Shown here one piece after another: positions 1-8,056 of a DNA stretch of 64,000 nucleotides. The notes below the pieces were generated by a model. That model had not been told where the DNA came from. It was given only the letters and a program-made list of their open reading frames with translations, and did not search any database. Where the stretch lies: positions 496,001 through 560,000 of the forward strand of contig CAWAQJ010000014.1 in NCBI GenBank assembly GCA_963784175.1, read 5' to 3'. The position numbers were made by a program, and so were the translations under genes. Each line of letters opens with the position of its first letter. Position 1 is the first letter of the stretch. Source of the DNA: JAIBJN01 sp963784175 (GTDB lineage Bacteria; Actinomycetota; Thermoleophilia; Gaiellales; Gaiellaceae).

Positions 1-3000
1 CCGGTGTAGCGCAGATGACGCTCGACCAGCTCGTGGAGGACGATCAGGTGCTCCGGGCGAAGGCTGTGAGAGCCGACGAGCTCGTCGTTCAGCCGGCGCT
101 CCAGCAGGCCGGCCGGGTCGTACACGTAGACCTCGCCGCCGGTCATTCCCGCCCCGAGGTTCGGCCCCGGATCGCCGAGCACGACGACCGTGCCCGCGGT
201 CATGTACTCGCACGGGTGCTCCCCCGTGCCCTCGACGACGGCGACGGCGCCCGAATTGCGCACCGCGAAGCGCTCCCCCGCGCTCCCGGCGCAGTAGAGC
301 TCGCCGCCGGTCGCGCCGTAGAGCGCGGTGTTGCCGATCAGGCACGGGTCACCGGCATCGTGCTCGGGAGGACGGATCGCGATGCGCCCGCCGCTCATGC
401 CCTTGCCGACGTAGTCGTTGGCCTCGCCGGTCAGGGTGAACTTGACGCCCGCCGCGAGGAACGCGCCGAAGCTCTGCCCGGCAACGCCGTCGAAGCTGAC
501 GCGCACGCGTCCCGGCGGCGGGTCCGATCCGAAGGCCTTGCCGATCGCGCCGCCTAACCGGGCGCCGACCGTGCGGTCGCCGTTCCCGATCTCGTAGCGC
601 AGCTCGACGAGACGGGCCTCTTCCAGCGCCAGGCTTGCATCGGCGTCGAGCTTGGCGCCCAGCTGCCAGCCGCCTGCCCTGGGACGTTCCTCGCCGTCGT
701 GGGCGGTCGGCCCGTCGCCGGCGCTGCCGAGCAGCGGGGAAAGGTCGAGCAGGTCGGCGCGCGGATCCCCCGTCCGCTTCTGGCTCAGGAGGTCGACCCG
801 GCCGACCGCCTCCTGCAGCGAGCGGAGACCGAGCGCCGCCAGGCGCCGTCTGACGTCCTCGGCGACGAGGAGCAGGTAGCTCTCGACCATCTCCGGCGTC
901 GCGGCGAACTTCTCGCGCAACTCGGGCTTCTGGGTCGCGATGCCGACCGGGCACGTGTCCTGGTGGCACGTCCGCACCATCAGGCAGCCCTCCGCGAGGA
1001 GGAGGGCAGTGCCGAAGCTGACCTCGTCCGCGCCGAGGAGCGCGGCGACGAGCACGTCGCGGCCCGTCTTCATCCCGCCGTCCGCGCGGAGCCTCGCCCG
1101 GCCCCGCAGACCGCCGGCCACGAGCGCCTGCTGCGCCTCGGCCAGCCCGAGCTCCCAGGGCACGCCGGCGTTCTTGATCGACGAGAGCGGGCTCGCCCCC
1201 GTGCCGCCGTCGCTGCCCGCGACGTGGACGACGTCCGCGAGCGCCTTCACGCACCCCGCGGCGACGAGCCCCACGCCCGCCTCGGCGACGAGCTTGACGG
1301 AGACGAGCGCCTGCGGGTTCACCTGGCGCAGGTCGAAGATCAGCTGTGCGAGATCCTCGATCGAGTAGATGTCGTGGTGCGGAGGCGGCGAGATGAGCGC
1401 GACGCCGGGCTGGGTGTGCCGGAGCCTGGCGATCTCCTCGGTCACCTTGTGCCCGGGGAGCTGGCCGCCCTCGCCGGGCTTCGAGCCCTGCGCGACCTTG
1501 ATCTGGAGCTCCTCGGCGAAGGCTGCGTACTCGGGCGTGACGCCGAAGCGGCCCGAGGCGACCTGCTTGATCGGCGAGTTGCGCTCGGTGCGGTAGCGGT
1601 CGGGGTCCTCCCCGCCCTCGCCCGTGTTCGCGCGCGCGCCGATGCGGTTGAGCGCGACGGCGACGAGCTCGTGCGCCTCGGAGGAGAGCGCACCGTGCGA
1701 CATCGCCCCGCCGGAGAAGCGACGGACGATCGCCTCGACCGGCTCGACCTCGTCCAGCGGCACCGGCGGGCCGGCCGCGACGGGCTCCAACAGGTCTCTC
1801 GGCTCGAGCGTCCCGCGTCCGTCCACGAGCTCGGCGAAGCGCTCGTAGAGCTGCCAGCCGCCGCCGTTCACCGCCTTGCGGAGCGCGTGCGCGGCGCCGA
1901 CGTCCTGGAGGGATTGCACGACCTCGGGCGTGGTCGTGTGCGGCTCGCCGCCCTTGCGGTACTTGACGTAGCCCGGGTTCTCGAGCCGCGGCGCCTCGGC
2001 GTACGCGGCCCGCAGCCGGTCGAGCGCCTCGCGCTCGAGCTCGGCGAAGCCGACACCGCCGAGCGCGCCCGGAGTACCGACGAAGCATCTGTCGACGACC
2101 TCCTGGGCGAGGCCGAGAGCCTCGAAGATCTGTGCGCCCCGGTAGCTCGCCACGTCAGAGATCCCCATCTTCGACATGACCTTGAGGACGCCGTCTTCGA
2201 CGGCATGCCGGAAGCGATGCTGGGCCTCTGCCGGCGAAGGGTGATCGCCCCCGAGCTTGTCCGCGGCGGCGATCGCGGCCACCGTCTCCAGCGCGAGCCG
2301 CGGACAGATCGCGTCGGCGCCGTAGCCGAGCAGCGTGGCGAAATGGTGCGTCTCGCGCGGTTCGTCGCTCGCGACGACCAGCGACGCGCGCGTTCGCAGC
2401 CCCGCGGCAACCAACCGGTGGTGGACGACGCCGGTGGCGAGCAGCGCCGGGATCGGCGCCCGATCCGGGCCGGCGCGCTCGTCGGTGACGAGCAGGAGCT
2501 CGGCGCCTGCCTCGACCGCGGCCTGCGCCTCGTCACCGAGGCGGGCGCACGCCGCCTCGAGCCCTTCGTCCTCGTCGAAAGCAGCATCGAGCGGAGTGAG
2601 GGGGAGCCCCGCGAGTGCATCCGGAAAGAGGAAGAACGACTCGAGCTCGACGACGTGCGCCGCCTCGGGAACCTCGGTCAGGAGCGGCTCGCGGGCGCCG
2701 AGCAGCGTGCGCAGCGACATGACGTGCCGCTCCCTGAGGTGATCGATGGCCGGATTGGTGACCTGCGCAAAACGTTGCTTGAGATAGCCGAAGACGGGTC
2801 GCGCCCGGCCTGCGAGCGGCGGCAGCGCCGTGTCGTCGCCCATCGAGGAGGTCGGCTCGTGCCCGTGGGCGGCCAGCGGCCGCAGGACGAGCGAGAGCTC
2901 CTCGCGCGTGTAGCCGCTCGCGACCTGACGCTGCAGAAGATCGGCCTCGGGCGGGTCGACCGGCTCGCCCGGCCCCTCGCGCCGTAGGCCCTGCTTCACC

Positions 3001-4220
3001 CAGCTTCCGTACGGACGCCGCACGGCGAGGACGCGCTTGATCGTCCCGTTCTCCTGGAGACCGCCGTAGCCGGGGTCGACCGCGATCGCCTGGCCGGGCC
3101 CGAGCCGCCCGCGGCGGACGCGCGCACCCTCGGGAAGCGGGATCGCGCCCACCTCGGACGAGCAGACGACGAGGCGGTCGTCGACGACCGCGTACCGGAG
3201 CGGGCGGAGCCCGTTGCGGTCGAGGGCGGCCCCGACCACGTGGCCGTCAGTGAAGACGATGCCCGCCGGCCCGTCCCAGGGCTCGACGAGGGTCGAGTGG
3301 TAGCGGTAGAAGTCCCGCACCTGCTCCTCGAGCTCGGCGTTCGCCTCCCACGCCTCGGGCACGAGCATGGCGAGGCCGTGACGCACGTCGCGCCCGCCGC
3401 GCACCAGCAGCTCGAGCGCGTTGTCGAGCATGGCCGAGTCCGAGCCCGACTCGTCGACGACGTGGGCGATCAGGGTGTCGTCGGGCCAGCCGATGCGGGT
3501 CTCGCGCGCGCGCATCCAGTTGACGTTTCCCTGGATGGTGTTGATCTCGCCGTTGTGGCACAGGAGCCTGAACGGCTGGGCCCGCTCCCACGACGGCGTC
3601 GTGTTGGTGGAGAACCGGTGGTGGAAGATTCCGAAGGGCGCCGTCACCGCGGGGTCGCGGAGGTCGGCGTAGAAGGCCGCGAGCTGGTCGGCGGCACAGA
3701 GCGCCTTGTAGGTGACCGTGCGGAAGGACAGCGAGGCGACGTAGAGGCCCGGCGTCAGCTCTGCGCGGCGGCGCGCGCGGTAGGCGCGGCGCTCGAGCTC
3801 GTCGGCGTCGACGCCCTCGGCAGGGCGGAAGGCGAGCTGCTCGATCCGGGGAGCACTCGCACGCGCACCCGGGCCGAGCGCCGACGGGTCGACCGGCACC
3901 TCGCGCCAGCCCAACGGCTCGAGCCCTTCGTCGCGGCAGCCCTGCTCGACCGCCGCCCGCGCGCCCTCGTCACGGATGAAGACCATGGCCAGCCCGCAGC
4001 CGGACTCGGGCAGCAGCGCGGACGGGAGCGGCAGCAGGACGCCAGCCCCGTCCCCCGTCTTGCGGTCGGCCGCGGTGGCGCCGCGGTGGCGAACGCCGCC
4101 CAGGCCCGCGAGCAGGAGGTCGACGACCTCACGGGACGCGCCTCCGGTCGGGTCCGCGACGAAGCCGATGCCACAGGCACCGCGGTCGGCGGTGAGATCG
4201 TGGAGTAGCGCTCCTGGCAT
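1..4220 (-). CDS. gltB: Glutamate synthase (GOGAT) large subunit, 3' end cut by window edge
   Basis: Class-II glutamine amidotransferase plus synthase domain that makes two glutamates from glutamine and 2-oxoglutarate. The reading frame is open from an ATG at 4220 to the edge (about 1406 codons; the family is about 1500, so roughly the last 100 residues are missing). Seen: the nucleophilic Cys near residue 16 in ACGIGF, the amidotransferase motifs RFSTNT and HNGEINT, the FMN/synthase region with SPPPHHDIYSIEDLAQL, and the 3Fe-4S cluster motif CHQDTCPVGIAT preceded by a GC pair. The C-terminal glycine-rich GXGXG beta-helix domain reaches the edge. No good ribosome-binding site lies before the ATG, so the start could be a few codons off. 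It is divergent from the P-II/ammonium transporter operon, which fits a shared nitrogen role. The small subunit gltD is not in the window. Confidence 0.96.
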   Translation of the reverse strand, partial: MPGALLHDLTADRGACGIGFVADPTGGASREVVDLLLAGLGGVRHRGATAADRKTGDGAGVLLPLPSALLPESGCGLAMVFIRDEGARAAVEQGCRDEGLEPLGWREVPVDPSALGPGARASAPRIEQLAFRPAEGVDADELERRAYRARRRAELTPGLYVASLSFRTVTYKALCAADQLAAFYADLRDPAVTAPFGIFHHRFSTNTTPSWERAQPFRLLCHNGEINTIQGNVNWMRARETRIGWPDDTLIAHVVDESGSDSAMLDNALELLVRGGRDVRHGLAMLVPEAWEANAELEEQVRDFYRYHSTLVEPWDGPAGIVFTDGHVVGAALDRNGLRPLRYAVVDDRLVVCSSEVGAIPLPEGARVRRGRLGPGQAIAVDPGYGGLQENGTIKRVLAVRRPYGSWVKQGLRREGPGEPVDPPEADLLQRQVASGYTREELSLVLRPLAAHGHEPTSSMGDDTALPPLAGRARPVFGYLKQRFAQVTNPAIDHLRERHVMSLRTLLGAREPLLTEVPEAAHVVELESFFLFPDALAGLPLTPLDAAFDEDEGLEAACARLGDEAQAAVEAGAELLLVTDERAGPDRAPIPALLATGVVHHRLVAAGLRTRASLVVASDEPRETHHFATLLGYGADAICPRLALETVAAIAAADKLGGDHPSPAEAQHRFRHAVEDGVLKVMSKMGISDVASYRGAQIFEALGLAQEVVDRCFVGTPGALGGVGFAELEREALDRLRAAYAEAPRLENPGYVKYRKGGEPHTTTPEVVQSLQDVGAAHALRKAVNGGGWQLYERFAELVDGRGTLEPRDLLEPVAAGPPVPLDEVEPVEAIVRRFSGGAMSHGALSSEAHELVAVALNRIGARANTGEGGEDPDRYRTERNSPIKQVASGRFGVTPEYAAFAEELQIKVAQGSKPGEGGQLPGHKVTEEIARLRHTQPGVALISPPPHHDIYSIEDLAQLIFDLRQVNPQALVSVKLVAEAGVGLVAAGCVKALADVVHVAGSDGGTGASPLSSIKNAGVPWELGLAEAQQALVAGGLRGRARLRADGGMKTGRDVLVAALLGADEVSFGTALLLAEGCLMVRTCHQDTCPVGIATQKPELREKFAATPEMVESYLLLVAEDVRRRLAALGLRSLQEAVGRVDLLSQKRTGDPRADLLDLSPLLGSAGDGPTAHDGEERPRAGGWQLGAKLDADASLALEEARLVELRYEIGNGDRTVGARLGGAIGKAFGSDPPPGRVRVSFDGVAGQSFGAFLAAGVKFTLTGEANDYVGKGMSGGRIAIRPPEHDAGDPCLIGNTALYGATGGELYCAGSAGERFAVRNSGAVAVVEGTGEHPCEYMTAGTVVVLGDPGPNLGAGMTGGEVYVYDPAGLLERRLNDELVGSHSLRPEHLIVLHELVERHLRYT

Positions 4221-4289
4221 CGACTTCGGGTCGACCACCCTCCGGGCTAGGCGACGTACGGGTGTGGGTCTCCGCCTCGTTCTTCTTCA

Positions 4290-4328
4290 GCTAGCCGGCG
4301 GAGGCGGAAGGAGTGGACGCCGGCTAGC
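4290..4328. repeat. Perfect 11-bp inverted repeat upstream of gltB
   Basis: Arms at 4290-4300 (GCTAGCCGGCG) and 4318-4328 are exact reverse complements, separated by 17 bases. It lies 70-108 bases upstream of the gltB start, so on the minus strand it would be in the gltB leader or promoter region. There is no T-run, so it is not a classical terminator. The rest of the 362-base gap between gltB and glnK (4221-4449) holds nothing else I can assign; no convincing minus-strand promoter for gltB was found. Confidence 0.5.
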
Positions 4329-4449
4329 GCACACGAATGCGCGCAATGAGCTTGCCAAGAAACGACGGGCTTGTCGGCAGGCTGCGCATCCGAATCGCGG
4401 AGACTAGGGAACGCACAGGACGTCGTCAAGGGCCGGAACGGACAAGTTC

Positions 4450-4478
4450 TTGCGTCCGTCTTGCGACCGCGCTATTGT
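4450..4478 (+). promoter_or_regulatory. Predicted promoter of the glnK-amt operon
   Basis: TTGCGT at 4450-4455 and TATTGT at 4473-4478 are spaced by exactly 17 bases, a good housekeeping-type match. It predicts transcription from about 4485, giving a leader of about 100 bases before the glnK start that contains the terminator at 4526-4556. Confidence 0.6.
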
Positions 4479-4514
4479 CCGCGCTTCCTCGTTCGGCGGA
4501 GAAGTCGGCGAGGA

Positions 4515-4556
4515 GAGGCGTTGAGGCCTCAGGAGCGTTGCTCCTGGGGCTTTTTT
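4515..4556 (+). terminator. Leader terminator with competing hairpin (attenuator-like) before glnK
   Basis: GCCTCAGGAGC (4526-4536) pairs with GCTCCTGGGGC (4540-4550) over 11 pairs with one G-U and a 3-base loop, followed by six T (4551-4556): a textbook intrinsic terminator, yet it sits between the promoter and the gene. Upstream GAGGC (4515-4519) can instead pair with GCCTC (4526-4530), which would destroy the terminator's 5' arm. A further stem CCTCG (4487-4491)/CGAGG (4509-4513) lies before it. Mutually exclusive folds are what an attenuator or riboswitch would show; the ligand or factor is unknown. Confidence 0.6.
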
Positions 4557-4582
4557 CGTGGTCCAGACGGGAGGCGATGGAC

Positions 4583-4933
4583 ATGGTGAAAGTCGAAGCG
4601 GTCGTGATCCGGGAGCGGGTGGAGACGGTCATCGACGCGGTCGAGCACGAGACCGGGCACGTCGGCGTGACCGTCCTCGAGGCGATCGGCCACGGCCGCC
4701 AGCGCGGCATCACCCACGAGTACAGGGGACGCGTCTTCGAGTCGCGCTTCCTGCCGAAGGCCCAGCTCGTGCTGGTGGTGAACGACGAGATCGCGGAAGA
4801 CGTCGTGGCGACCATCGTGGACGCGGCGCGGAGCGGCAACGAGTCGGGCGACGGGATCGTCTGGACGACGCCCGTCGCGAACGTGACGCACAACCGGACG
4901 GGCAGGAGCCTGGAGGAGGTGGAGGTCAGATGA
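4583..4933 (+). CDS. glnK: P-II nitrogen regulatory protein (GlnK/GlnB family)
   Basis: Small trimeric signal protein that senses 2-oxoglutarate, ATP/ADP and nitrogen status and usually controls the ammonium channel encoded next to it. 116 residues, as expected. GRQRG (39-42 region), the T-loop and FLPK (56-59) are conserved. The usual modification tyrosine of the T-loop (Tyr51 in E. coli) aligns with Phe52 here, while the earlier Tyr (Tyr47) is kept; the Lys of the GDGK motif is Ile. I chose the ATG at 4583 because GGGAGG (4569-4574) is 8 bases before it; an ATG at 4577 is only 2 bases from it. Its TGA overlaps the amt ATG (ATGA), so the two are translationally coupled. Confidence 0.9.
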   Translation: MVKVEAVVIRERVETVIDAVEHETGHVGVTVLEAIGHGRQRGITHEYRGRVFESRFLPKAQLVLVVNDEIAEDVVATIVDAARSGNESGDGIVWTTPVANVTHNRTGRSLEEVEVR

Positions 4934-6327
4934 CGACCGAGGAGCTGGCGATCGCGACGAGCACCGTCTGGGTCCTGCTCGCGGCCATCCTGGTCATGTT
5001 CATGCAGGCGGGCTTCGCGTTCCTCGAGGCCGGGCTGACGCGGATGAAGAACGTCGGCCACATCGCGGCGAAGAACGTCCTCGTGCTCGCGCTCGCGTCC
5101 GTCGTCTACTACCTCGTCGGGTTCGGGATCGCCTTCGGCGACGGGGGCAACGGTCTCGTCGGCGGCTCGGGCTTCGCACCGTCGGTCGAGGAGCTCCTGG
5201 CCGTGGGCACGGCGCCGTTCTCGTGGTTCTCGTCCATCCCGGGCGCTGCCGGCTATCTCTTCGAGGTCGTCTTCTGCGCCGTCTCGCTCGCGATCGTCTG
5301 GGGCGCGATGGCCGAGCGCACGCGGCTCTGGGTCTACTTCGTCTTCGGCGTCGCCTACACGCTCGTCTACTCCGTCGTCTCGCACTGGGTCTGGAGCCCG
5401 GACGGCTGGCTCTTCGCCCGCGGGATGCAGGACTTCGCCGGCTCCACAGTCGTCCACTACCAGGGCGCCCTCGCCGGCCTCGCGGGCGCGCTCCTCCTCG
5501 GCCCGCGCATCGGGAAGTTCGTGGACGGCAAGCCGAACGCCATCCCCGGCCACAACATGGCCTACACGACGCTGGGCGTGCTGATCCTCTGGTTCGGCTG
5601 GTTCGGCTTCAATCCCGGCTCGACGCTGAGCGTCGACTTCGGGGGCGTCGGCTTCTTCTCGTACGTCGCGCTGAACACGAACATCGCGGCCGCGGCAGGC
5701 GTCCTCGGCGCCGTGATCACGTCCTGGATCGTGGTCAAGAAGCCCGACCTCTCGATGATGCTGAACGGCGCCATCGCGGCGCTCGTCGCCATCACGGCAG
5801 CGTGCGCGTTCGTCGCGCCGTGGGCTGCGATCCTCATCGGGGGCGTCGCCGGCGTGATCGTCGTCCTCGGCTCGCTCCTCGTCGAGCGGCTGCGAATCGA
5901 CGACCCCATCGGCGCCATCGCCGCGCACGGAATGGCGGGGGTCTGGGGAACGCTCGCGCTCGGATTCCTCACCGTGCCCTCGCTCGCAGAGAGGCTCGCC
6001 ACGGGAGGCCCGGGCCTGCTCTACGGCGGCGGCTTTCACCAGCTCGGCGTCCAGGCGCTCGGCCTCGCGACCGTCGGCGTCTTCACCTTCGGCGCGTCGT
6101 TCGTCATCCTCTGGGCTCTGAAGGTGACGATCGGCATCCGCACCGAGCCGGAGGTCGAGACGGCCGGCCTCGACGTCTCCGAGCACGGCATGTGGGGCTA
6201 CCCCGAGTTCTACATCCCGGTTCCGGGCGGCTACGGAACCGAGTCCCATCGCCATCTCGGAGTCGCGCACACCCTCAAGGCGCGTGAGGCGCCGCACCCC
6301 GCGCCGCTCGCCGAGCCGGCCGCCTGA
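4930..6327 (+). CDS. amt: Ammonium transporter (Amt family)
   Basis: Membrane channel for ammonium/ammonia, 465 residues with about 11 hydrophobic segments. Conserved signatures: FLEAGLTRMKN near the N-terminus, the Asp and first pore His in MQDFAGSTVVH, the family signature WFGWFGFNPGS, and the second pore His in AAHGMAGVWGT. It is coupled to glnK by an ATGA overlap, the classic pairing in which P-II plugs the channel. The C-terminal tail carries a conserved-looking GYPEFYIPVPGGYG stretch. A strong hairpin follows the stop. Confidence 0.97.
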   Translation: MTTEELAIATSTVWVLLAAILVMFMQAGFAFLEAGLTRMKNVGHIAAKNVLVLALASVVYYLVGFGIAFGDGGNGLVGGSGFAPSVEELLAVGTAPFSWFSSIPGAAGYLFEVVFCAVSLAIVWGAMAERTRLWVYFVFGVAYTLVYSVVSHWVWSPDGWLFARGMQDFAGSTVVHYQGALAGLAGALLLGPRIGKFVDGKPNAIPGHNMAYTTLGVLILWFGWFGFNPGSTLSVDFGGVGFFSYVALNTNIAAAAGVLGAVITSWIVVKKPDLSMMLNGAIAALVAITAACAFVAPWAAILIGGVAGVIVVLGSLLVERLRIDDPIGAIAAHGMAGVWGTLALGFLTVPSLAERLATGGPGLLYGGGFHQLGVQALGLATVGVFTFGASFVILWALKVTIGIRTEPEVETAGLDVSEHGMWGYPEFYIPVPGGYGTESHRHLGVAHTLKAREAPHPAPLAEPAA

Positions 6328-6332
6328 CCGTC

Positions 6333-6374
6333 GACATGCGGCCCGCGCCTGCCTCCCGGCGCGGGCCGCATGTC
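6333..6374 (+). terminator. Strong hairpin after amt
   Basis: A perfect 17-bp stem (6333-6349 with 6358-6374) and 8-base loop begin five bases after the amt stop. There is no T-run, as is common in high-G+C actinobacteria. The next gene starts only 12 bases later, so that gene must have its own very close promoter or be read through. Confidence 0.8.
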
Positions 6375-6385
6375 AACCTACGCCG

Positions 6386-7624
6386 GTGAGAAAGCTCCTG
6401 GCCCGGCTGCGAGGGCGCGAGGACGATCGCGTCAGCGCCGCCCGCCTGGCCCACCGCGAGGGCCGGTTCGCCGAGGCGCGGCGCATCCTCGCGCCGGTGG
6501 TCGAGGAAGGCGATGCGTCGCTCGAGGTCCTGCGCGGCTTGGCCGAGCTCGAATACCTGTTGGGCGACTACGTGACCTCGGAGATGCTGCTCACCCAGGT
6601 GGTCGCGCGCGCGGGGAAGGACCTCGAGGCGCGGGCGGACGCCGAGGCCGCCCTCGCGCTCGTCTACCTCCAGACGAACAGGTACGCGGAGACGAAGCAC
6701 CTCTTCGCCGGCATCGAGGATGCGATCACGCTTCCCATCTGGGACTTGATGCGGTCCTTCGGCCGCGAGCCGTATAGCGTCGAATGGCCCGCTGGAGTCG
6801 ACGCGGTCGAGGCGCCCTTCCTCCAGGAGGCCGACTGGGAGCTCCCGCGCGTCGCCGTCGAGATCAACGGCCGCCTCTTCGAGGCGAAGATCGACACGGG
6901 CGGCGATCTCTTCACGCTCGACGCCGCAGCCGCCGAGGCGCTCGCGATCGAGCGGGTGGCGACCTTCACGGGCACGTTCGCAGGGGGCGCCCCGGGGGAG
7001 ATGGCCTACGGCCGGGCCGATGAGATCGCGATCGGCGGCCTCACGGTCCGCGACGTCCCCGTCTCGATCTCGGGCCTCCATCAGCCCGTGATCGGCACGG
7101 GCTTCCTGCGCCAGTTCCTGCCCACGATCGACTATCCCGGCCGCCGGCTCGTCCTGCGGCCGCGCGGAGACACGCTCGAACCGACGATCTCGTCGGGCAT
7201 CGAGGTCCCGTTCGCGCTCGCGCTCGTCCACCTGTTGATCGCATCCGGACAGCTCGACGACCTGCCGGCCACGTTCGTCGTGGACTCGGGGCTCGAGGAC
7301 GACGGCGGCGGCGCGTTCACCTGCTCGGCGGAGACACTGGCGGCCGCCGGCATCCCGCTGCCCGAGACGTCGCCGAAGGTCGGCGAGTCGGGCGCGGGCG
7401 ACATCACCCTCGAGCTCGGCCACTTCCCCATCCGGCTCCTGGCGGTCGGGGACGTGCGGAAGGAGGACACGCGGGGCCTGTACGGCGCGTTTCCCGCCGA
7501 GTGGAACGAGATCGCCGAGTTCCGCGTCCACGGGATCCTCAGCCACCACTTCCTGCGCGACTACGCGTGGACGATCGATTTCTCCCGGATGACGATGACG
7601 TTCGTCCCGCCCGCTCCTGGGTAG
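6386..7624 (+). CDS. Retropepsin-like aspartic protease with helical repeat N-terminus
   Basis: 412 residues from a GTG at 6386. The first ~110 residues look like TPR-type helical hairpins (AHREGRFAEARRIL and similar). Then come two aspartic-protease-like lobes: DTGG with Asp170 and DSG with Asp300, each after a beta-rich stretch, which is the pattern of pseudo-dimeric bacterial retropepsin-like proteins. No signal peptide or membrane segment is evident, so it is likely cytoplasmic. There is no ribosome-binding site before the GTG and the amt hairpin ends 12 bases upstream, so a leaderless transcript is possible. Substrate unknown; protease activity is inferred only from the two Asp motifs. 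Confidence 0.72.
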   Translation: MRKLLARLRGREDDRVSAARLAHREGRFAEARRILAPVVEEGDASLEVLRGLAELEYLLGDYVTSEMLLTQVVARAGKDLEARADAEAALALVYLQTNRYAETKHLFAGIEDAITLPIWDLMRSFGREPYSVEWPAGVDAVEAPFLQEADWELPRVAVEINGRLFEAKIDTGGDLFTLDAAAAEALAIERVATFTGTFAGGAPGEMAYGRADEIAIGGLTVRDVPVSISGLHQPVIGTGFLRQFLPTIDYPGRRLVLRPRGDTLEPTISSGIEVPFALALVHLLIASGQLDDLPATFVVDSGLEDDGGGAFTCSAETLAAAGIPLPETSPKVGESGAGDITLELGHFPIRLLAVGDVRKEDTRGLYGAFPAEWNEIAEFRVHGILSHHFLRDYAWTIDFSRMTMTFVPPAPG

Positions 7625-7654
7625 GGTCAGGGCAAGCGACCGAGGAGGACGAGG

Positions 7655-8056
7655 ATGCTTGGCTGGGTTGGCAACGTCGAGCAGGAGACGCTCGACAACG
7701 AGACGTTCCGCACCGTGGTCTTCACGGGCGACCACACGCAGCTGACCGTCATGAGCCTGAAGCCCGGCGAGGACATCGGGCGCGAGCGCCACGACGGCAT
7801 CGACCAGTTCCTCCGCATCGAGCGAGGCAGCGCGCGCGTGGAGCTGGGCCGCACCGAGGAGACGATCGACGAGACGCACGACGTCGAGGACGACTGGGCG
7901 ATCATCGTCCCGGCCGGCCTCTGGCACAACGTGGTCAACACGGGCGACGGGGAGCTGAAGCTCTACTCCCTCTACTCGCCGCCCGAGCACCCGGACGGCA
8001 CCGTGCACGAGACCAAGGAAGAGGCCGAGGCGGCCGAGGCCGCCCAGCACGGCTAG
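7655..8056 (+). CDS. Cupin-domain protein
   Basis: 133 residues with a single cupin barrel: PGEDIGRERHDGIDQFLRI supplies the first metal-ligand motif (His, Asp, Gln region) and VPAGLWHNVVNTG the second. The C-terminus is acidic (KEEAEAAEAAQ). A purine-rich GAGGAGGACGAGG precedes the ATG. Small cupins of this type bind a metal and occur as isomerases, dioxygenases or sugar-binding proteins; the reaction cannot be told from sequence. Its TAG is part of a CTAG that is also the stop of the opposite gene. Confidence 0.8.
   Translation: MLGWVGNVEQETLDNETFRTVVFTGDHTQLTVMSLKPGEDIGRERHDGIDQFLRIERGSARVELGRTEETIDETHDVEDDWAIIVPAGLWHNVVNTGDGELKLYSLYSPPEHPDGTVHETKEEAEAAEAAQHG

Noticed and set aside
699..2987. 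Long plus-strand open frame (762 codons) opposite gltB
   Set aside because: Composition is Arg/Glu/Asp/Leu-rich without any motif, and the minus strand is clearly glutamate synthase. High G+C makes antisense frames open.
4426..6297. Minus-strand frame of 623 codons opposite glnK and amt
   Set aside because: Asp/Arg/Glu-rich low-complexity translation; plus strand has two strong conserved genes with overlap and terminator.
6275..8050. Minus-strand frame of 591 codons opposite the protease-like and cupin genes
   Set aside because: No motifs; typical G+C-driven antisense frame.
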